A stretch of 64,000 nt of DNA from Candidatus Heteroruminococcus faecigallinarum (GCA_904387055.1 CAJFKV010000001.1:62001-126000), one strand, 5' to 3'; shown: positions 26,633-35,490, counted from the stretch's first letter. Made by a program: numbers and translations. Notes: generated from the letters alone by a model not told the origin.

Positions 26633-27304
26633 ATGTGGGATGGAATGGGGACAACCCGGCGTTCTGTCAGTCGACGCCACCGCCGAGTCTTCTGGGATCG
26701 GCGAAACTGGCAAGACCTGGCGCGAGGGATCCGAAGCGCTGGCCGTCTCCCGCTTTTGGCGGGCATTCTGGTAGCCGGGATGGTTGTGGGCCGGGGAATG
26801 GTGGGGACGATGGACGGTGCCTTAGGCGAGCAGGCAGCGGCACTGGCTGGTGGATTTTTGGCCCAGCGGAGCGGCCAAACTGCACTGGAGACCTTTTTGG
26901 CCAGCTTTTTTTCCTCAGGAGCCCAGCTGCTCCTCCTCTTCTTTTTGGGCTTCTGTGCCATTGGAACGCCGCTGCTCTATCTCTACCCCTTCGTTCGGGG
27001 ATTGGGGATGGGGTTCGGTTATGGGACCCTGTTTTACCAACATGGGTGGTCGGCTTTGGGATGGTTCTGCGTATTGCTGCCCAATCTGCTGATCAGCACC
27101 GTTGTTCTGCTGCAGGCCTGCCAGCAATCCATCGATCTGTCCTTAAAGTTTTGGACCTTTACAGGAAGGAGAGAGGGGCCAATGGCCCGGATTACCCCCT
27201 CTCCCGTATACAGCCGCTTTGTCTTTTTCTTGCTGCTGTTGCTGCTTTCCGCCGGGGTGGACTGCGGGCTCTTCGCCCTGTTCGGGCGCTTCCTGGCCCT
27301 GTAA
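26633..27304 (+). CDS. spoIIM: Stage II sporulation protein M (SpoIIM family)
   Basis: SpoIIM acts with SpoIID and SpoIIP in septal peptidoglycan remodelling during engulfment. 223 residues with about five hydrophobic helices; family features are the LLLFFLGFCAIGTPLLYLYP stretch and GMGFGYG. The ATG at 26633 is ten bases from AGGAGG; a GTG at 26624 is too close. It neighbours xerD, as in other spore formers. Medium divergence from Bacillus, so the call rests on helix pattern, motif and context. Confidence 0.82.
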   Translation: MWDGMGTTRRSVSRRHRRVFWDRRNWQDLARGIRSAGRLPLLAGILVAGMVVGRGMVGTMDGALGEQAAALAGGFLAQRSGQTALETFLASFFSSGAQLLLLFFLGFCAIGTPLLYLYPFVRGLGMGFGYGTLFYQHGWSALGWFCVLLPNLLISTVVLLQACQQSIDLSLKFWTFTGRREGPMARITPSPVYSRFVFFLLLLLLSAGVDCGLFALFGRFLAL

Positions 27305-27329
27305 AAAAGAAATCGATCCAGAAGAAAAG

Positions 27330-27366
27330 AGGACGACCAAATAAAGGAAGGTCAGTCCTTTTTTCC
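27330..27366 (+). terminator. Terminator after spoIIM
   Basis: AGGACGACC (27330-27338) pairs with GGTCAGTCCT (27350-27359, one bulged A), followed by TTTTTTCC. It runs into the 3' end of the convergent xerD gene. Confidence 0.7.
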
Positions 27367-28356
27367 TTTTCCAGGCTGGTAATGGGCGAGAGGGGAATGC
27401 TTCATGGCATCCTGCCGCTGGGGTTCCGAGATATGGGTATAGATCTCGGTTGTCCCCAGATTGGTATGGCCTAAAATATCCTGGAGGATGCGAATATCTA
27501 CCCCGCCATACTGATACATCAGCGTGGCCGCCGTATGCCGCAGTTTGTGGGGAGAAAGCCCACGGCCGCCCAACCCTGCCTGCTGGAGGTATCCCTCGAT
27601 CAACTGTTCCACGCGGCGAGGGGAGAGGCGGGTCCCTCTGCTGGAAAGAAAGAGGGCCCCTCGGTGCTCTGCTTTGGCCGGTTCCTGGCGCACCGCCAGA
27701 TAGGCAGCGATGGCCTGGTCGCAGGCGCTGTTTAGGTAGACAATCCGCTCTTTGTTGCCTTTTCCCAACAGGCGCAGGGTATGTTCTTCCCGATTGATGC
27801 TGCTTAAGTTGATGCCAACCAGCTCCGACAAGCGCATCCCGCAGTTGAGAAGGAGGGTGACGATGCAAAAATCCCGTTCCCGGTGGGGCGCGCTGGCAAC
27901 AGTCTCCAGCAGCCGCTGGCTTTCTTCCAGGGTCAAATATTTGGGAAGGCTTTTCTTAACGGCAGGAACATCCAGATTCTCCAAAGGATTTTCCGGCAAG
28001 AGGGTAGTCTTGGTATGGAGGTATTTGTAGAAGGAGCGGAGGGCAGAGGTCTTGCGGGCGCGTGTTTTGGCCCCGTTGCCCCGTTCCCCCTGTGTATAGA
28101 CGAGAAAGGCATAGGCATCCGACAGGGTGATCGAGCAGATCGTTTGAGGGGATAGATCGACGATGGAAACCTGGGACAGATCCTCCGGAATTTCCTTTAA
28201 TTCCCGCGATGCCCGCAGATACCGAAAAAAACACCGCAAATCTACGTGATACCCCTCGACAGTCCGAGGCGACCGTCCACGGATCGTCAACAGATAAAAA
28301 AGAAAATCCCGCAAGAGCTGGGGACAGTCATCAAAGGTCTGAATGGTATTGGCCAT
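27352..28356 (-). CDS. xerD: Site-specific tyrosine recombinase XerC/XerD
   Basis: Resolves chromosome dimers at dif with a partner Xer protein. 334 residues. N-terminal SAM-like core-binding domain (about 10-110). Catalytic residues are visible: Arg in NCGMRLSELVGI, Lys in LLGKGNKERIVYL, HKLRH, His in LGHTNLGTT and Tyr in EIYTHIS. The start is the ATG at 28356 after AGGAGG; a TTG at 28380 is less likely. The location next to spoIIM matches xerD rather than xerC. Confidence 0.88.
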   Translation of the reverse strand: MANTIQTFDDCPQLLRDFLFYLLTIRGRSPRTVEGYHVDLRCFFRYLRASRELKEIPEDLSQVSIVDLSPQTICSITLSDAYAFLVYTQGERGNGAKTRARKTSALRSFYKYLHTKTTLLPENPLENLDVPAVKKSLPKYLTLEESQRLLETVASAPHRERDFCIVTLLLNCGMRLSELVGINLSSINREEHTLRLLGKGNKERIVYLNSACDQAIAAYLAVRQEPAKAEHRGALFLSSRGTRLSPRRVEQLIEGYLQQAGLGGRGLSPHKLRHTAATLMYQYGGVDIRILQDILGHTNLGTTEIYTHISEPQRQDAMKHSPLAHYQPGKGKKD

Positions 28357-28418
28357 AGGTCCTCCTAAAAGGGATGTCAACTGAACAGAAAAGAGGGCTT
28401 CCTTGGGAAACCACTACC

Positions 28419-28447
28419 ATTATAATCCCCCAAAATGAAAAATGCAA
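28419..28447 (-). promoter_or_regulatory. Promoter for xerD
   Basis: On the minus strand: TTGCAT (28447-28442), 17-base spacer, TATAAT (28424-28419), about 60 bases before the start. The 30-bp palindrome described next begins immediately upstream of the -35 element. Confidence 0.8.
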
Positions 28448-28477
28448 GATTTCGCTAAATTAAAATTTAGCGAAATC
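28448..28477. repeat. Perfect 30-bp palindrome next to the xerD promoter
   Basis: GATTTCGCTAAATT, AA, AATTTAGCGAAATC: 14-bp arms without mismatch. It abuts the -35 of the xerD promoter. A second, GC-rich inverted repeat follows directly (GAGGGGGGC / GCCCCCTC, 28478-28500). Either a regulator-binding site or the start of a terminator-like structure reading away from xerD. Confidence 0.75.
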
Positions 28478-29077
28478 GAGGGGGGCGAATGGGCCCCCTC
28501 GCTTGCCGGGCTTGTCGTTCATTCCCATCGCCGGGAACCACACAAATCCTCTGACTTTTGCGCTGGTCTTGGTTTTACCTGTCGATTGTTATCGCTTGCT
28601 TCTTGTATCCATTATCAAAAGCGATGGATTGATTTTTCTTCAGAAGATTCTTGTTTCTATGTTTACTTGCGCGTCGCGCAGCATACAGCATAATGACATA
28701 ATAATGGCATAACTGCTCATGTCATGTTGCGGCGTGTGGAATGGGTAGAATGGACGGAATTACACGCCGCGTGGCACACTAGGATGTGGAACACTAAGAT
28801 ATCACGGCAGCATCTTTATTTTCGATCGCCGTACCATTTCCTTTTCCTTTGTAAGTGATTTCTTATAATATTGACTAATGTAGTGATACTTGGTCGATAT
28901 ACCTGATGATAGTTAAATATTTAATTAACGATTTGACGGTACATCTTCCCTCAGTCTTCCGTTCATTTGTTTGTCGCTTGGCTTCTTCATTTTCCAATCG
29001 CCTATCACAATCGATTTTCCAGTAGTGACGACCGTTTTGGTACTACACAATAGCGATGGTCCTTCCCTTTGGTTCTT
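28478..29077. other. Non-coding, AT-rich stretch of about 600 bases
   Basis: No credible gene on either strand: the short open frames lack ribosome-binding sites and resemble no family I recognise. Base composition falls well below the neighbouring genes, with runs such as TTAAATATTTAATTAA. Short inverted repeats are visible: ATGACAT/ATGTCAT (28693-28725) and GCGGCGTGT/ACACGCCGC (28729-28737 and 28762-28770). Could be a decayed insertion or foreign DNA; not proven. Confidence 0.55.
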
Positions 29078-30262
29078 TTACTCTCCCCTTCTCAGGGCTT
29101 CCATCGGCGAGTAATTTGCTGCCTTTTGAGCAGGATAGGCTCCGAAGATTCCTCCCAGTACTGCGGATGCAATGGGGACCCCCACCAGAATACCCCACGG
29201 CACCGGAAAGGAAAAAGGAGTTCCGGTAAATAGGATACTCCCTGCGGCGACTGCCGCGGTTCCTATTAGCACGCCAATCACGCTTCCCAGACAGGATAGA
29301 AGTACCGCCTCGCTGAGAAACTCGATCAAAATGCTGCTGCTGGGCGCTCCGAGGGCCTTTTTCACACCGATCTCTCGGGTTCGTTCGCCGACTGTCATCA
29401 GCATAACGGTTGCAATCCCCAGTCCAGAAACCAGCAGGGAAACCGCGGCAATCGCGCCCAAAATCCAGGTAATAATTGTCATAATGGAATCCAGAGTCTC
29501 CTTTTGCTGGGAGAGATTTTCCGCTTGGTAGGCAGATCGATCCCCTTGCCGTTGACCAAGGCCGGTAGCCAGGTCCAAACCAGTTTCTAGTTCCATGGGT
29601 TCCTTCAAGCGCACCAAGATCTTTTGAAACTGGCTTTCTTCTCCGGATACAAGAAAGGGATAAGGCAGATATAAAAATCCAGGCAGTTCCCCCATGACCT
29701 CCTGGAGAAGAGCGCCTCCGGTCGCCACCACCCCCACGACTTCCAGTTCCAAAGGGACGCCCCCGACGGTGACCCGAAGAGTTTTGCCGACAATATTATC
29801 CCGCTGATAGAACTTCTGAGCGGTCTGCCGGTCCACTACACACACAGGATTCTGGGAACGGATGTCCACCTGATTGAGCATCCGGCCGTAGAGAAGGGTC
29901 ATCGAGACCACTTCCTGTGCCTGGTCGTCCACTCCCCAGACGACCATAGACCCCTCTTGCCCCGCCATGGCGACCGACGTCATCTGCACAGACACCGGGG
30001 CCGCAGCCGCTACCACTGATTCCTGTCGCAGCTGTTCCAGCTGCGGCTGCGCCAGAGAATGGGAGGAGTCGGCAGCGGAGATCACGATGCTGTTGATGCC
30101 CAGTTGGTCCAGTTCATCGTCAATCAGTCCCCGGCCGGCGGTTCCCATGGCGGTCACTAAGACGACCGAAGCCGACCCAACCGCAATACCGGCTGCAATC
30201 AGGATACTGCGCCGCTTTTGCCGAAACAAACTGCGGCAGGCCATCTGCAGCAGATGAAGCAT
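29078..30262 (-). CDS. MacB-like/FtsX-family ABC transporter permease
   Basis: 394 residues. One N-terminal helix (SILIAAGIAVGSASVVLVTA), a large external MacB periplasmic-core-like domain (about 45-240), then three helices including the FtsX signature TVGERTREIGVKKALGAPSS. The C-terminus AANYSPMEALRRGE is typical. It overlaps no gene but starts three bases after the adaptor gene's stop, so the two form an operon. The ATPase subunit expected for this class is not adjacent. Confidence 0.85.
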   Translation of the reverse strand: MLHLLQMACRSLFRQKRRSILIAAGIAVGSASVVLVTAMGTAGRGLIDDELDQLGINSIVISAADSSHSLAQPQLEQLRQESVVAAAAPVSVQMTSVAMAGQEGSMVVWGVDDQAQEVVSMTLLYGRMLNQVDIRSQNPVCVVDRQTAQKFYQRDNIVGKTLRVTVGGVPLELEVVGVVATGGALLQEVMGELPGFLYLPYPFLVSGEESQFQKILVRLKEPMELETGLDLATGLGQRQGDRSAYQAENLSQQKETLDSIMTIITWILGAIAAVSLLVSGLGIATVMLMTVGERTREIGVKKALGAPSSSILIEFLSEAVLLSCLGSVIGVLIGTAAVAAGSILFTGTPFSFPVPWGILVGVPIASAVLGGIFGAYPAQKAANYSPMEALRRGE

Positions 30263-30265
30263 CTT

Positions 30266-31321
30266 CTATCCCTCCAATCGGACAGCCGTGTTTTCCTGGA
30301 ACCCTTCCGGGGAAAGGACAACGACCTCCCCTTCCTGCAACCCCTCGGTAATTTCGATTCCATCGGTGGTTTCCAGACCGGTGACCACCGTCTGACGGCG
30401 CAAAGCGCCATCTTTCCATACGAAGACGTATTCTTGGTTTTTCTCATCCTGACCCACTGCTTCATAGGGAAGGATCATCCGCCGAACCGGCTCGCCGGTC
30501 AGGATGGTCGCTTGTGCCGAGAAGCCCGACTTGATCCAGCTGTCCGGCTCAATCAGCTGAATTTCCACCTCTACCACCACGCTGCCGCTCTGGCGCTGGG
30601 CGACCGGCGCGATGGACGAGACAATACCCTGATAGGAACGTCCATCAAAACCGCTTCCCTGAATGATGGCCTGGTCTCCCAGCTGTACCGATGAAATGTC
30701 TTCTTCACCCACCGTTACCCGGGCGATGTACTGGCTGGTATCCCCGATGGTGAGAAGGGCAGAATTGGCGTCGGACGGAACGCCCGCTTGGGCCTTGCAC
30801 TCCAGGACCACGCCGCTGATGGGGGCAAGCACTTCTCCAGCAATGGTTTTCATCGTTTGCTGTGCCGGATCCGTCTCTGTGTTCTCCCCTGATGCAGCGA
30901 GAAGGGAGTCCTCCAGACCCATGGATTCGGCAATCTGGCGGTAACTTTCCGGCAGCTGGCTTAACGCTGCTTTCGCCGCTTCTTCCTGGGAATCGGTACT
31001 GGCGGCCGAATTCTTTGTGGTACCGGCCGCCAGGCTGGCTTCCCGGTCCACCAGCAGTAGCCGCTGTCCCTGCTGCACAAGATCCCCCAGCTGAACACAC
31101 ACCTCCTGCGGCACCACCGCATAGGAACGGGTTACCTGGTGAAGAAGAGGCATTTCAATAACGCCGCTGCACTCTACCTTCTCCTGATACAGTTGTGCCT
31201 CTACGCGAACGACCTGTGCCTGGGGCAAGGTGCTTCTGGCTAGTACCGGTGTTGCCACCACGGTCCCCAATCCCAGAACCGTTACAGCCAAAAGCGTTGT
31301 ACCTCTCCCTTTGATTCCCAT
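30266..31321 (-). CDS. HlyD/MacA-like efflux adaptor (RND periplasmic-adaptor family)
   Basis: 351 residues. The N-terminus is a signal-anchor (LLAVTVLGLGTVVATPVLA), then a barrel-sandwich hybrid split by a helical hairpin (about 100-160) and a beta-barrel; VLAPISGVVLECKAQAGVP is the lipoyl-like half, and the C-terminal membrane-proximal domain ends VVVLSPEGFQENTAVRL. It links permease and exterior in macrolide/peptide exporters of the MacAB type. Substrate unknown. Confidence 0.82.
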   Translation of the reverse strand: MGIKGRGTTLLAVTVLGLGTVVATPVLARSTLPQAQVVRVEAQLYQEKVECSGVIEMPLLHQVTRSYAVVPQEVCVQLGDLVQQGQRLLLVDREASLAAGTTKNSAASTDSQEEAAKAALSQLPESYRQIAESMGLEDSLLAASGENTETDPAQQTMKTIAGEVLAPISGVVLECKAQAGVPSDANSALLTIGDTSQYIARVTVGEEDISSVQLGDQAIIQGSGFDGRSYQGIVSSIAPVAQRQSGSVVVEVEIQLIEPDSWIKSGFSAQATILTGEPVRRMILPYEAVGQDEKNQEYVFVWKDGALRRQTVVTGLETTDGIEITEGLQEGEVVVLSPEGFQENTAVRLEG

Positions 31322-31359
31322 TGTGTTTCCCCCTCTGCGGGCGTATTTTCCCCTGGGCA

Positions 31360-31425
31360 GAGAAAAACCGCTCTCCCTGCGCCACCGGTGATTCCAACGT
31401 TATTGTGGCAAAAGAAGAGCGGTTT
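31360..31425 (-). terminator. Extended hairpin with T-run in the leader of the adaptor-permease operon
   Basis: On the minus strand AAACCGCTCT (31425-31416) pairs with AGAGCGGTTT (31374-31365), followed by TTCTC; the 41-base loop has an inner GCCAC/GTGGC stem. It lies about 40 bases before the adaptor start. It may terminate radA read-through or attenuate the export operon. Confidence 0.5.
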
Positions 31426-31507
31426 ATGTCCTTTTCCTGGGAGAAGGTATATTTTTAACAGGAGGCTGCACACTAGCAGCGTATTCCAAAGGAAAGAAGG
31501 GTCACTG

Positions 31508-31696
31508 TTGTTAAGTCCCATCCCTTGTTCCAAAGGGTGTCGTTTTCAGCAGGACGGATACTGCACATTGGAGGATACCGCCAATCTGATCGTATCCGCC
31601 GCCGAAGACTGCGCCTATTTCCGTCCCTTGTCCGGATCAGCCCCGGGGAGCTGCAGCGGCCTTGATGGCTTGATGGATGGTCCGCACGCCAATTAA
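31508..31696 (+). CDS. Small cysteine-containing conserved hypothetical protein
   Basis: 62 residues from a TTG after GGAAAGAAGGG. The core CSKGCRFQQDGYCTLED followed by EDCAYFRPL has the spaced Cys pattern (C-x3-C-x7-C, then C) of short Clostridial proteins sometimes mislabelled as hydroxymyristoyl-ACP dehydratase. That similarity is recalled, not searched. The 3' end runs 60 bases into the end of the convergent radA gene. Too short for certainty; no strong promoter is seen. Confidence 0.45.
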   Translation: MLSPIPCSKGCRFQQDGYCTLEDTANLIVSAAEDCAYFRPLSGSAPGSCSGLDGLMDGPHAN

Positions 31697-33025
31697 CTGG
31701 GCACCTGGAAACTGGGAGGCATCCAGGCTCTTCAGGCACTGCTGGGGCAGGATAAACCGGCGGAAGCCCATCCGGTAGGCTTCGCTCACCCGCTGCAAGC
31801 TCTGGCCCACCGCCCGGATCTCTCCGGAAAGGCCGATCTCTCCAAACGCCGCGGTGTCGTCCCCCAGCGGCTTGTCCAGCAGATTGGAAACCAGCGCCAG
31901 GGCGATGGGCAGATCGGCGGCTGGCTCATCGATCCACAAGCCTCCTACCACGTTGATATAGGTATCCATATTGCCAAAGAAGAACCCTCCCCGCTTTTCC
32001 AGCACAGCGATGAGGAGGACGGTGCGGTTGTAATCAAACCCGGTGGCAGCACGGCGCGGCGCGCCAAAATTCGTTTTGGCCACCAGTGCCTGTACCTCGG
32101 CCAGCACCGGCCGCGTTCCCTCCAGCAGGCAGACTACGCAGGTGCCGGAAACCCCTTCCGGCCGGTCGGAGAGAAGCATCATGGAAGGATTGGGCACCTC
32201 CCGAAGGCCGTCCCCCTCCATTTCAAAGACGCCGATCTCGTTGGTGGAGCCGTACCGATTCTTTTGGGCCCGGAGAACCCGGTAGGAAAGGCTCCGCTCC
32301 CCCTCAAAATAGAGGACGGTGTCCACCATGTGCTCCAGGACCTTGGGGCCGGCAATGGCTCCGTCTTTGTTTACATGGCCAACGATAAAGGTGGGGATCC
32401 CGGTGGTCTTGGCCATCTGGGTCAACAAAGAGGTGCACTCCCGCACCTGGGTGACGCTTCCTGGGGAGGAAGTGACGCTGGACAGGCACATGGTCTGGAT
32501 GGAGTCCACAATCAAAAGCTGGGGCGCGGTTTCCTTCACTACCCGCAGCACATATTCAATGTCGGTGGAGGCGCAGAGGAAGAGGTTGGGGCTGTCTACC
32601 TTCAACCGATTGGCCCGCAGCTTAATCTGCCGGGCGCTTTCCTCCCCCGAGATGTAGAGAAGGCGGAGGTGTTCCCCCAATGTTTGACAGATCTGCAGAA
32701 GAAGGGTGGATTTGCCAATCCCCGGGTCGCCGCTGAGTAGGACAACCGATCCCGGGACAATTCCTCCCCCCAACACCCGGTCAAACTCTCCCAAGCCGCT
32801 GTGGTACCGCTCCCCTTCGTCGGCTTCCACCTCCCGGAGGCTTTCGACCTGGGGAATCGGGCCGGTGTTCCGGCCGCCGCCCAGGCCTTTGGCCGCCGGC
32901 TGGGGGGAAAACAGCTCCTCCTCAATGGAATTCCAAGCGCCGCAGTCGGGACAGCGACCCTGCCATTTGGGCAGCTGGCAGCCGCATTCCTTGCATACAT
33001 AGATGGTTTTGGACTTGGCACACAT
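31637..33025 (-). CDS. radA: DNA repair protein RadA/Sms
   Basis: Branch-migration ATPase of recombination. 462 residues. Zinc finger CKECGCQLPKWQGRCPDC at the N-terminus; RecA-like core with Walker A SGDPGIGKSTLL and the RadA-specific KNRYGSTNEIGVF; C-terminal Lon-protease-like domain (GLWIDEPAADLPIALAL). The ATG at 33025 is eight bases from AAGGAGG; the upstream open frame overlaps cwlD. Same strand as cwlD, 23 bases apart. Confidence 0.95.
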   Translation of the reverse strand: MCAKSKTIYVCKECGCQLPKWQGRCPDCGAWNSIEEELFSPQPAAKGLGGGRNTGPIPQVESLREVEADEGERYHSGLGEFDRVLGGGIVPGSVVLLSGDPGIGKSTLLLQICQTLGEHLRLLYISGEESARQIKLRANRLKVDSPNLFLCASTDIEYVLRVVKETAPQLLIVDSIQTMCLSSVTSSPGSVTQVRECTSLLTQMAKTTGIPTFIVGHVNKDGAIAGPKVLEHMVDTVLYFEGERSLSYRVLRAQKNRYGSTNEIGVFEMEGDGLREVPNPSMMLLSDRPEGVSGTCVVCLLEGTRPVLAEVQALVAKTNFGAPRRAATGFDYNRTVLLIAVLEKRGGFFFGNMDTYINVVGGLWIDEPAADLPIALALVSNLLDKPLGDDTAAFGEIGLSGEIRAVGQSLQRVSEAYRMGFRRFILPQQCLKSLDASQFPGAQLIGVRTIHQAIKAAAAPRG

Positions 33026-33048
33026 GGCACAGGCCTCCTTTTGCGCGT

Positions 33049-33756
33049 TCACGATTGGGAAAACTGAAGAAGGGAAAGGGCGATGGCAAAGGCCATCTGT
33101 TGTTGATAATCCGGAGTGGAAAGCAGAGACGCCTCCCGCGGGTTGGAAACAAAGCCACATTCCACCATTACAATAGTTTGGGGAGCGTTGTTCAGCAGGA
33201 ACAGGGTGTCGTACGCCGCTTTGATCTCCCGTTCATTCTCCGGCTGCAAAAGAAGGCGAATGTTCCCGCGGATGATCTCCGCAAGGCGGCTGCTGGTCTC
33301 CTGCTGTTGGGTGCCGTAAAACACCTGGGCTCCCCAGCAGGAAGGGTCTTCAAATTTATTTTGATGGATGCTGACCACCACCCCGTCGGCATTTTCCTCC
33401 ATCAGGTCCAAGCGATTGTATAGATCGGAGGTTTTCTTTTCCCGAGTAGTGGAAAGCCCCTGGTCGCTGGTATCGTCGTCGGTGGTGCGGGTATACAACA
33501 CCTGAAAGCCACACCATTCCAGGCAGGCCCCCAGGTCCTGGCTGATCGCCAGGTTGATCCCCTTTTCTACCACGCCGTTTATCCCCACAGCCCCACCGTC
33601 AAATCCACCGTGGCCGGCGTCTACAATCACTTTGGGCCGTTGGCGGTACTGGTTGGCGGCTGGAAGGGTCCGGTCTTCTACCCGCCGAACCCCCATGCCC
33701 ACGACCAGTATCCCGGTCAAAGCCAGACAAACCGCGATGGCTCTCCCTCTTGTCAT
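33049..33756 (-). CDS. cwlD: N-acetylmuramoyl-L-alanine amidase, CwlD-like
   Basis: Zinc amidase; CwlD takes part in making muramic delta-lactam of the spore cortex. 235 residues. N-terminal anchor (ALTGILVVGMG), then Amidase_3 with ligands in VIVDAGHGGFDGG, VEKGINL, VVVSIHQNKF and catalytic Glu in VMVECGFVSNPRE. Single domain without cell-wall repeats, as in CwlD. ATG at 33756 after GGGAGGAA. Sporulation context supports the name; a vegetative amidase is the alternative. Confidence 0.85.
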   Translation of the reverse strand: MTRGRAIAVCLALTGILVVGMGVRRVEDRTLPAANQYRQRPKVIVDAGHGGFDGGAVGINGVVEKGINLAISQDLGACLEWCGFQVLYTRTTDDDTSDQGLSTTREKKTSDLYNRLDLMEENADGVVVSIHQNKFEDPSCWGAQVFYGTQQQETSSRLAEIIRGNIRLLLQPENEREIKAAYDTLFLLNNAPQTIVMVECGFVSNPREASLLSTPDYQQQMAFAIALSLLQFSQS

Positions 33757-33828
33757 AGTCCATTCCTCCCTGCCGCTCTGATCGGGATTTCCCCTTTCCA
33801 GCATACGGAAGGATATCCAAAATTATGA

Positions 33829-33870
33829 GACGAAAAGGGCCGCTGCATGGCGGCCTATCTTCGTTTCGTC
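33829..33870 (-). terminator. Terminator of prfC
   Basis: Minus strand: GACGAAA, then GGCCGC (33855-33850), loop CATGCA, GCGGCC (33843-33838), CTTTTCGTC. The outer GACGAAA/TTTCGTC arms overlap the prfC stop codon region. Confidence 0.7.
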
Positions 33871-35455
33871 AGGAACGGCCAAACTCCCCCAACTGCAGCC
33901 CTTTGTTCTTTTCCAGGGCCCAGTTGATATTCCAGGTGTTGGCAAAGAGGAGAAGCAGATTTCCTTTGAAATCCTGGACCACCTTGGTATCGGAGGTCAA
34001 GTTCAGCTTCTTGGGATCCACTTCCGGCGTCTCGATCCACCGAATATACTGGTAGGGCAGCCCCTCCATCCGAATTTCCACATTGTATTCGTTTTTCAGC
34101 CGGTACTCCAGCACCTCAAACTGCAGCGTACCCACCACGCCCACAATCACCTCTTCCATGCCCTTGCCGGGCTCCTGGAAGATCTGAATGGCACCTTCCT
34201 GGGCGATCTGGGTGGTGCCCTTGATAAACTGCTTCCGCTTTAAGGTATCCACCTGGGTCACCCGGCAAAAGTGCTCCGGGGCAAAGGTGGGGATCCCGGC
34301 AAACTGGAACTTTTGCCCGGGGGAGCAGAGGGTATCGCCAATGGAGAAGATCCCCGGGTCAAAGACGCCGATCACATCCCCCGCATAGGCCTCGTCGATG
34401 ATCTCCCGCTCCTGGGCCATCATCTGCTGGGGCTGGGAGAGCTTGATCTTCTTCCCTCCCTGGACGTGGTATACCTCCATCCCCTTTTCAAACCGCCCGG
34501 AGCAGATCCGCAAAAACGCGATCCGGTCCCGGTGGGCCTTGTTCATATTGGCCTGGATTTTAAACACAAAGGCGGAGAATACGTCGCTGAACGGATCGAT
34601 CTCCTGCTCCCCTGCCACACGGGGCAGCGGAGGGGTTGTCATCCGGAGAAATTCCTCCAAAAAGGGCTCCACCCCAAAATTGGTGAGGGCGGATCCGAAA
34701 AAGACGGGAGACAGCTGTCCCCGCTGCACCGCATCCATGTCAAACTCATAGCTGGCGCCATCCAGCAGCTCAATGTCGTCCACCAAGGTCTGCCGGTATT
34801 GGGAACCGATCAGCTGCTCCAGCCGCTCGTCTTCCAGGGAGAGTTCCACCTTTTCCACCGCCTTGGATCCCCCATTGGCCGTGAAAGAGAGGATTTCCTT
34901 CTTCTCCCGGTCGTAGACGCCCTTAAACTCCCGGCCGCAGCCGATGGGCCAGTTCATCGGGTAGGTCTGGATGCCCAGCTCCTTCTCAATTTCCTCCATC
35001 AGGTCAAAGGGATTGCGGGCCTCCCGATCCATCTTGTTGATAAAGGTGAAGATGGGAATGTGCCGCATGACACACACCTTGAACAGCTTCCGGGTTTGGT
35101 TTTCCACGCCCTTGGAGGCGTCGATCACCATCACCGCCGAGTCGGCCGCCATCAGGGTGCGGTAGGTATCCTCCGAAAAGTCCTGGTGGCCAGGGGTGTC
35201 CAGAATGTTGATGCAGTACCCGTCATATTCAAACTGCATCACCGAGGAGGTCACCGAGATGCCTCTCTGCTTCTCGATTTCCATCCAGTCGGATACGGCG
35301 TGGCGGCTGTTCTTCTTCCCCTTGACTGTACCCGCCAAGGCGATGGCGCCTCCGTAAAGGAGAAGCTTCTCGGTCAAGGTGGTTTTGCCGGCATCGGGGT
35401 GGGAGATGATGGCAAAGGTTCTCCTGCGCTCAATTTCTCTGCGTAGATCGGCCAA
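33869..35455 (-). CDS. prfC: Peptide chain release factor 3
   Basis: GTPase that recycles RF1/RF2 from the ribosome. 528 residues. G1 SHPDAGKTTLTEKLLLYGG, G2 region RGISVTSSVMQF, G3 DTPGHQDFSEDTYR, G4 FINKMDREARNP. The start is taken as TTG 35455, seven bases after GGAGG, giving MADLRREIERRRTF; the ATG at 35473 gives six more residues but has a poor ribosome-binding site and lies about 11 bases from the predicted transcription start. Confidence 0.92.
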   Translation of the reverse strand: MADLRREIERRRTFAIISHPDAGKTTLTEKLLLYGGAIALAGTVKGKKNSRHAVSDWMEIEKQRGISVTSSVMQFEYDGYCINILDTPGHQDFSEDTYRTLMAADSAVMVIDASKGVENQTRKLFKVCVMRHIPIFTFINKMDREARNPFDLMEEIEKELGIQTYPMNWPIGCGREFKGVYDREKKEILSFTANGGSKAVEKVELSLEDERLEQLIGSQYRQTLVDDIELLDGASYEFDMDAVQRGQLSPVFFGSALTNFGVEPFLEEFLRMTTPPLPRVAGEQEIDPFSDVFSAFVFKIQANMNKAHRDRIAFLRICSGRFEKGMEVYHVQGGKKIKLSQPQQMMAQEREIIDEAYAGDVIGVFDPGIFSIGDTLCSPGQKFQFAGIPTFAPEHFCRVTQVDTLKRKQFIKGTTQIAQEGAIQIFQEPGKGMEEVIVGVVGTLQFEVLEYRLKNEYNVEIRMEGLPYQYIRWIETPEVDPKKLNLTSDTKVVQDFKGNLLLLFANTWNINWALEKNKGLQLGEFGRS

Positions 35456-35490
35456 AACAATTCCTCCAGACATGAAATTCCAACCTATAT

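Noticed and set aside
28442..28712. Short plus-strand frames (83 and 69 codons) in the AT-rich island
   Set aside because: One starts inside the palindrome; neither has a convincing ribosome-binding site or recognisable sequence.
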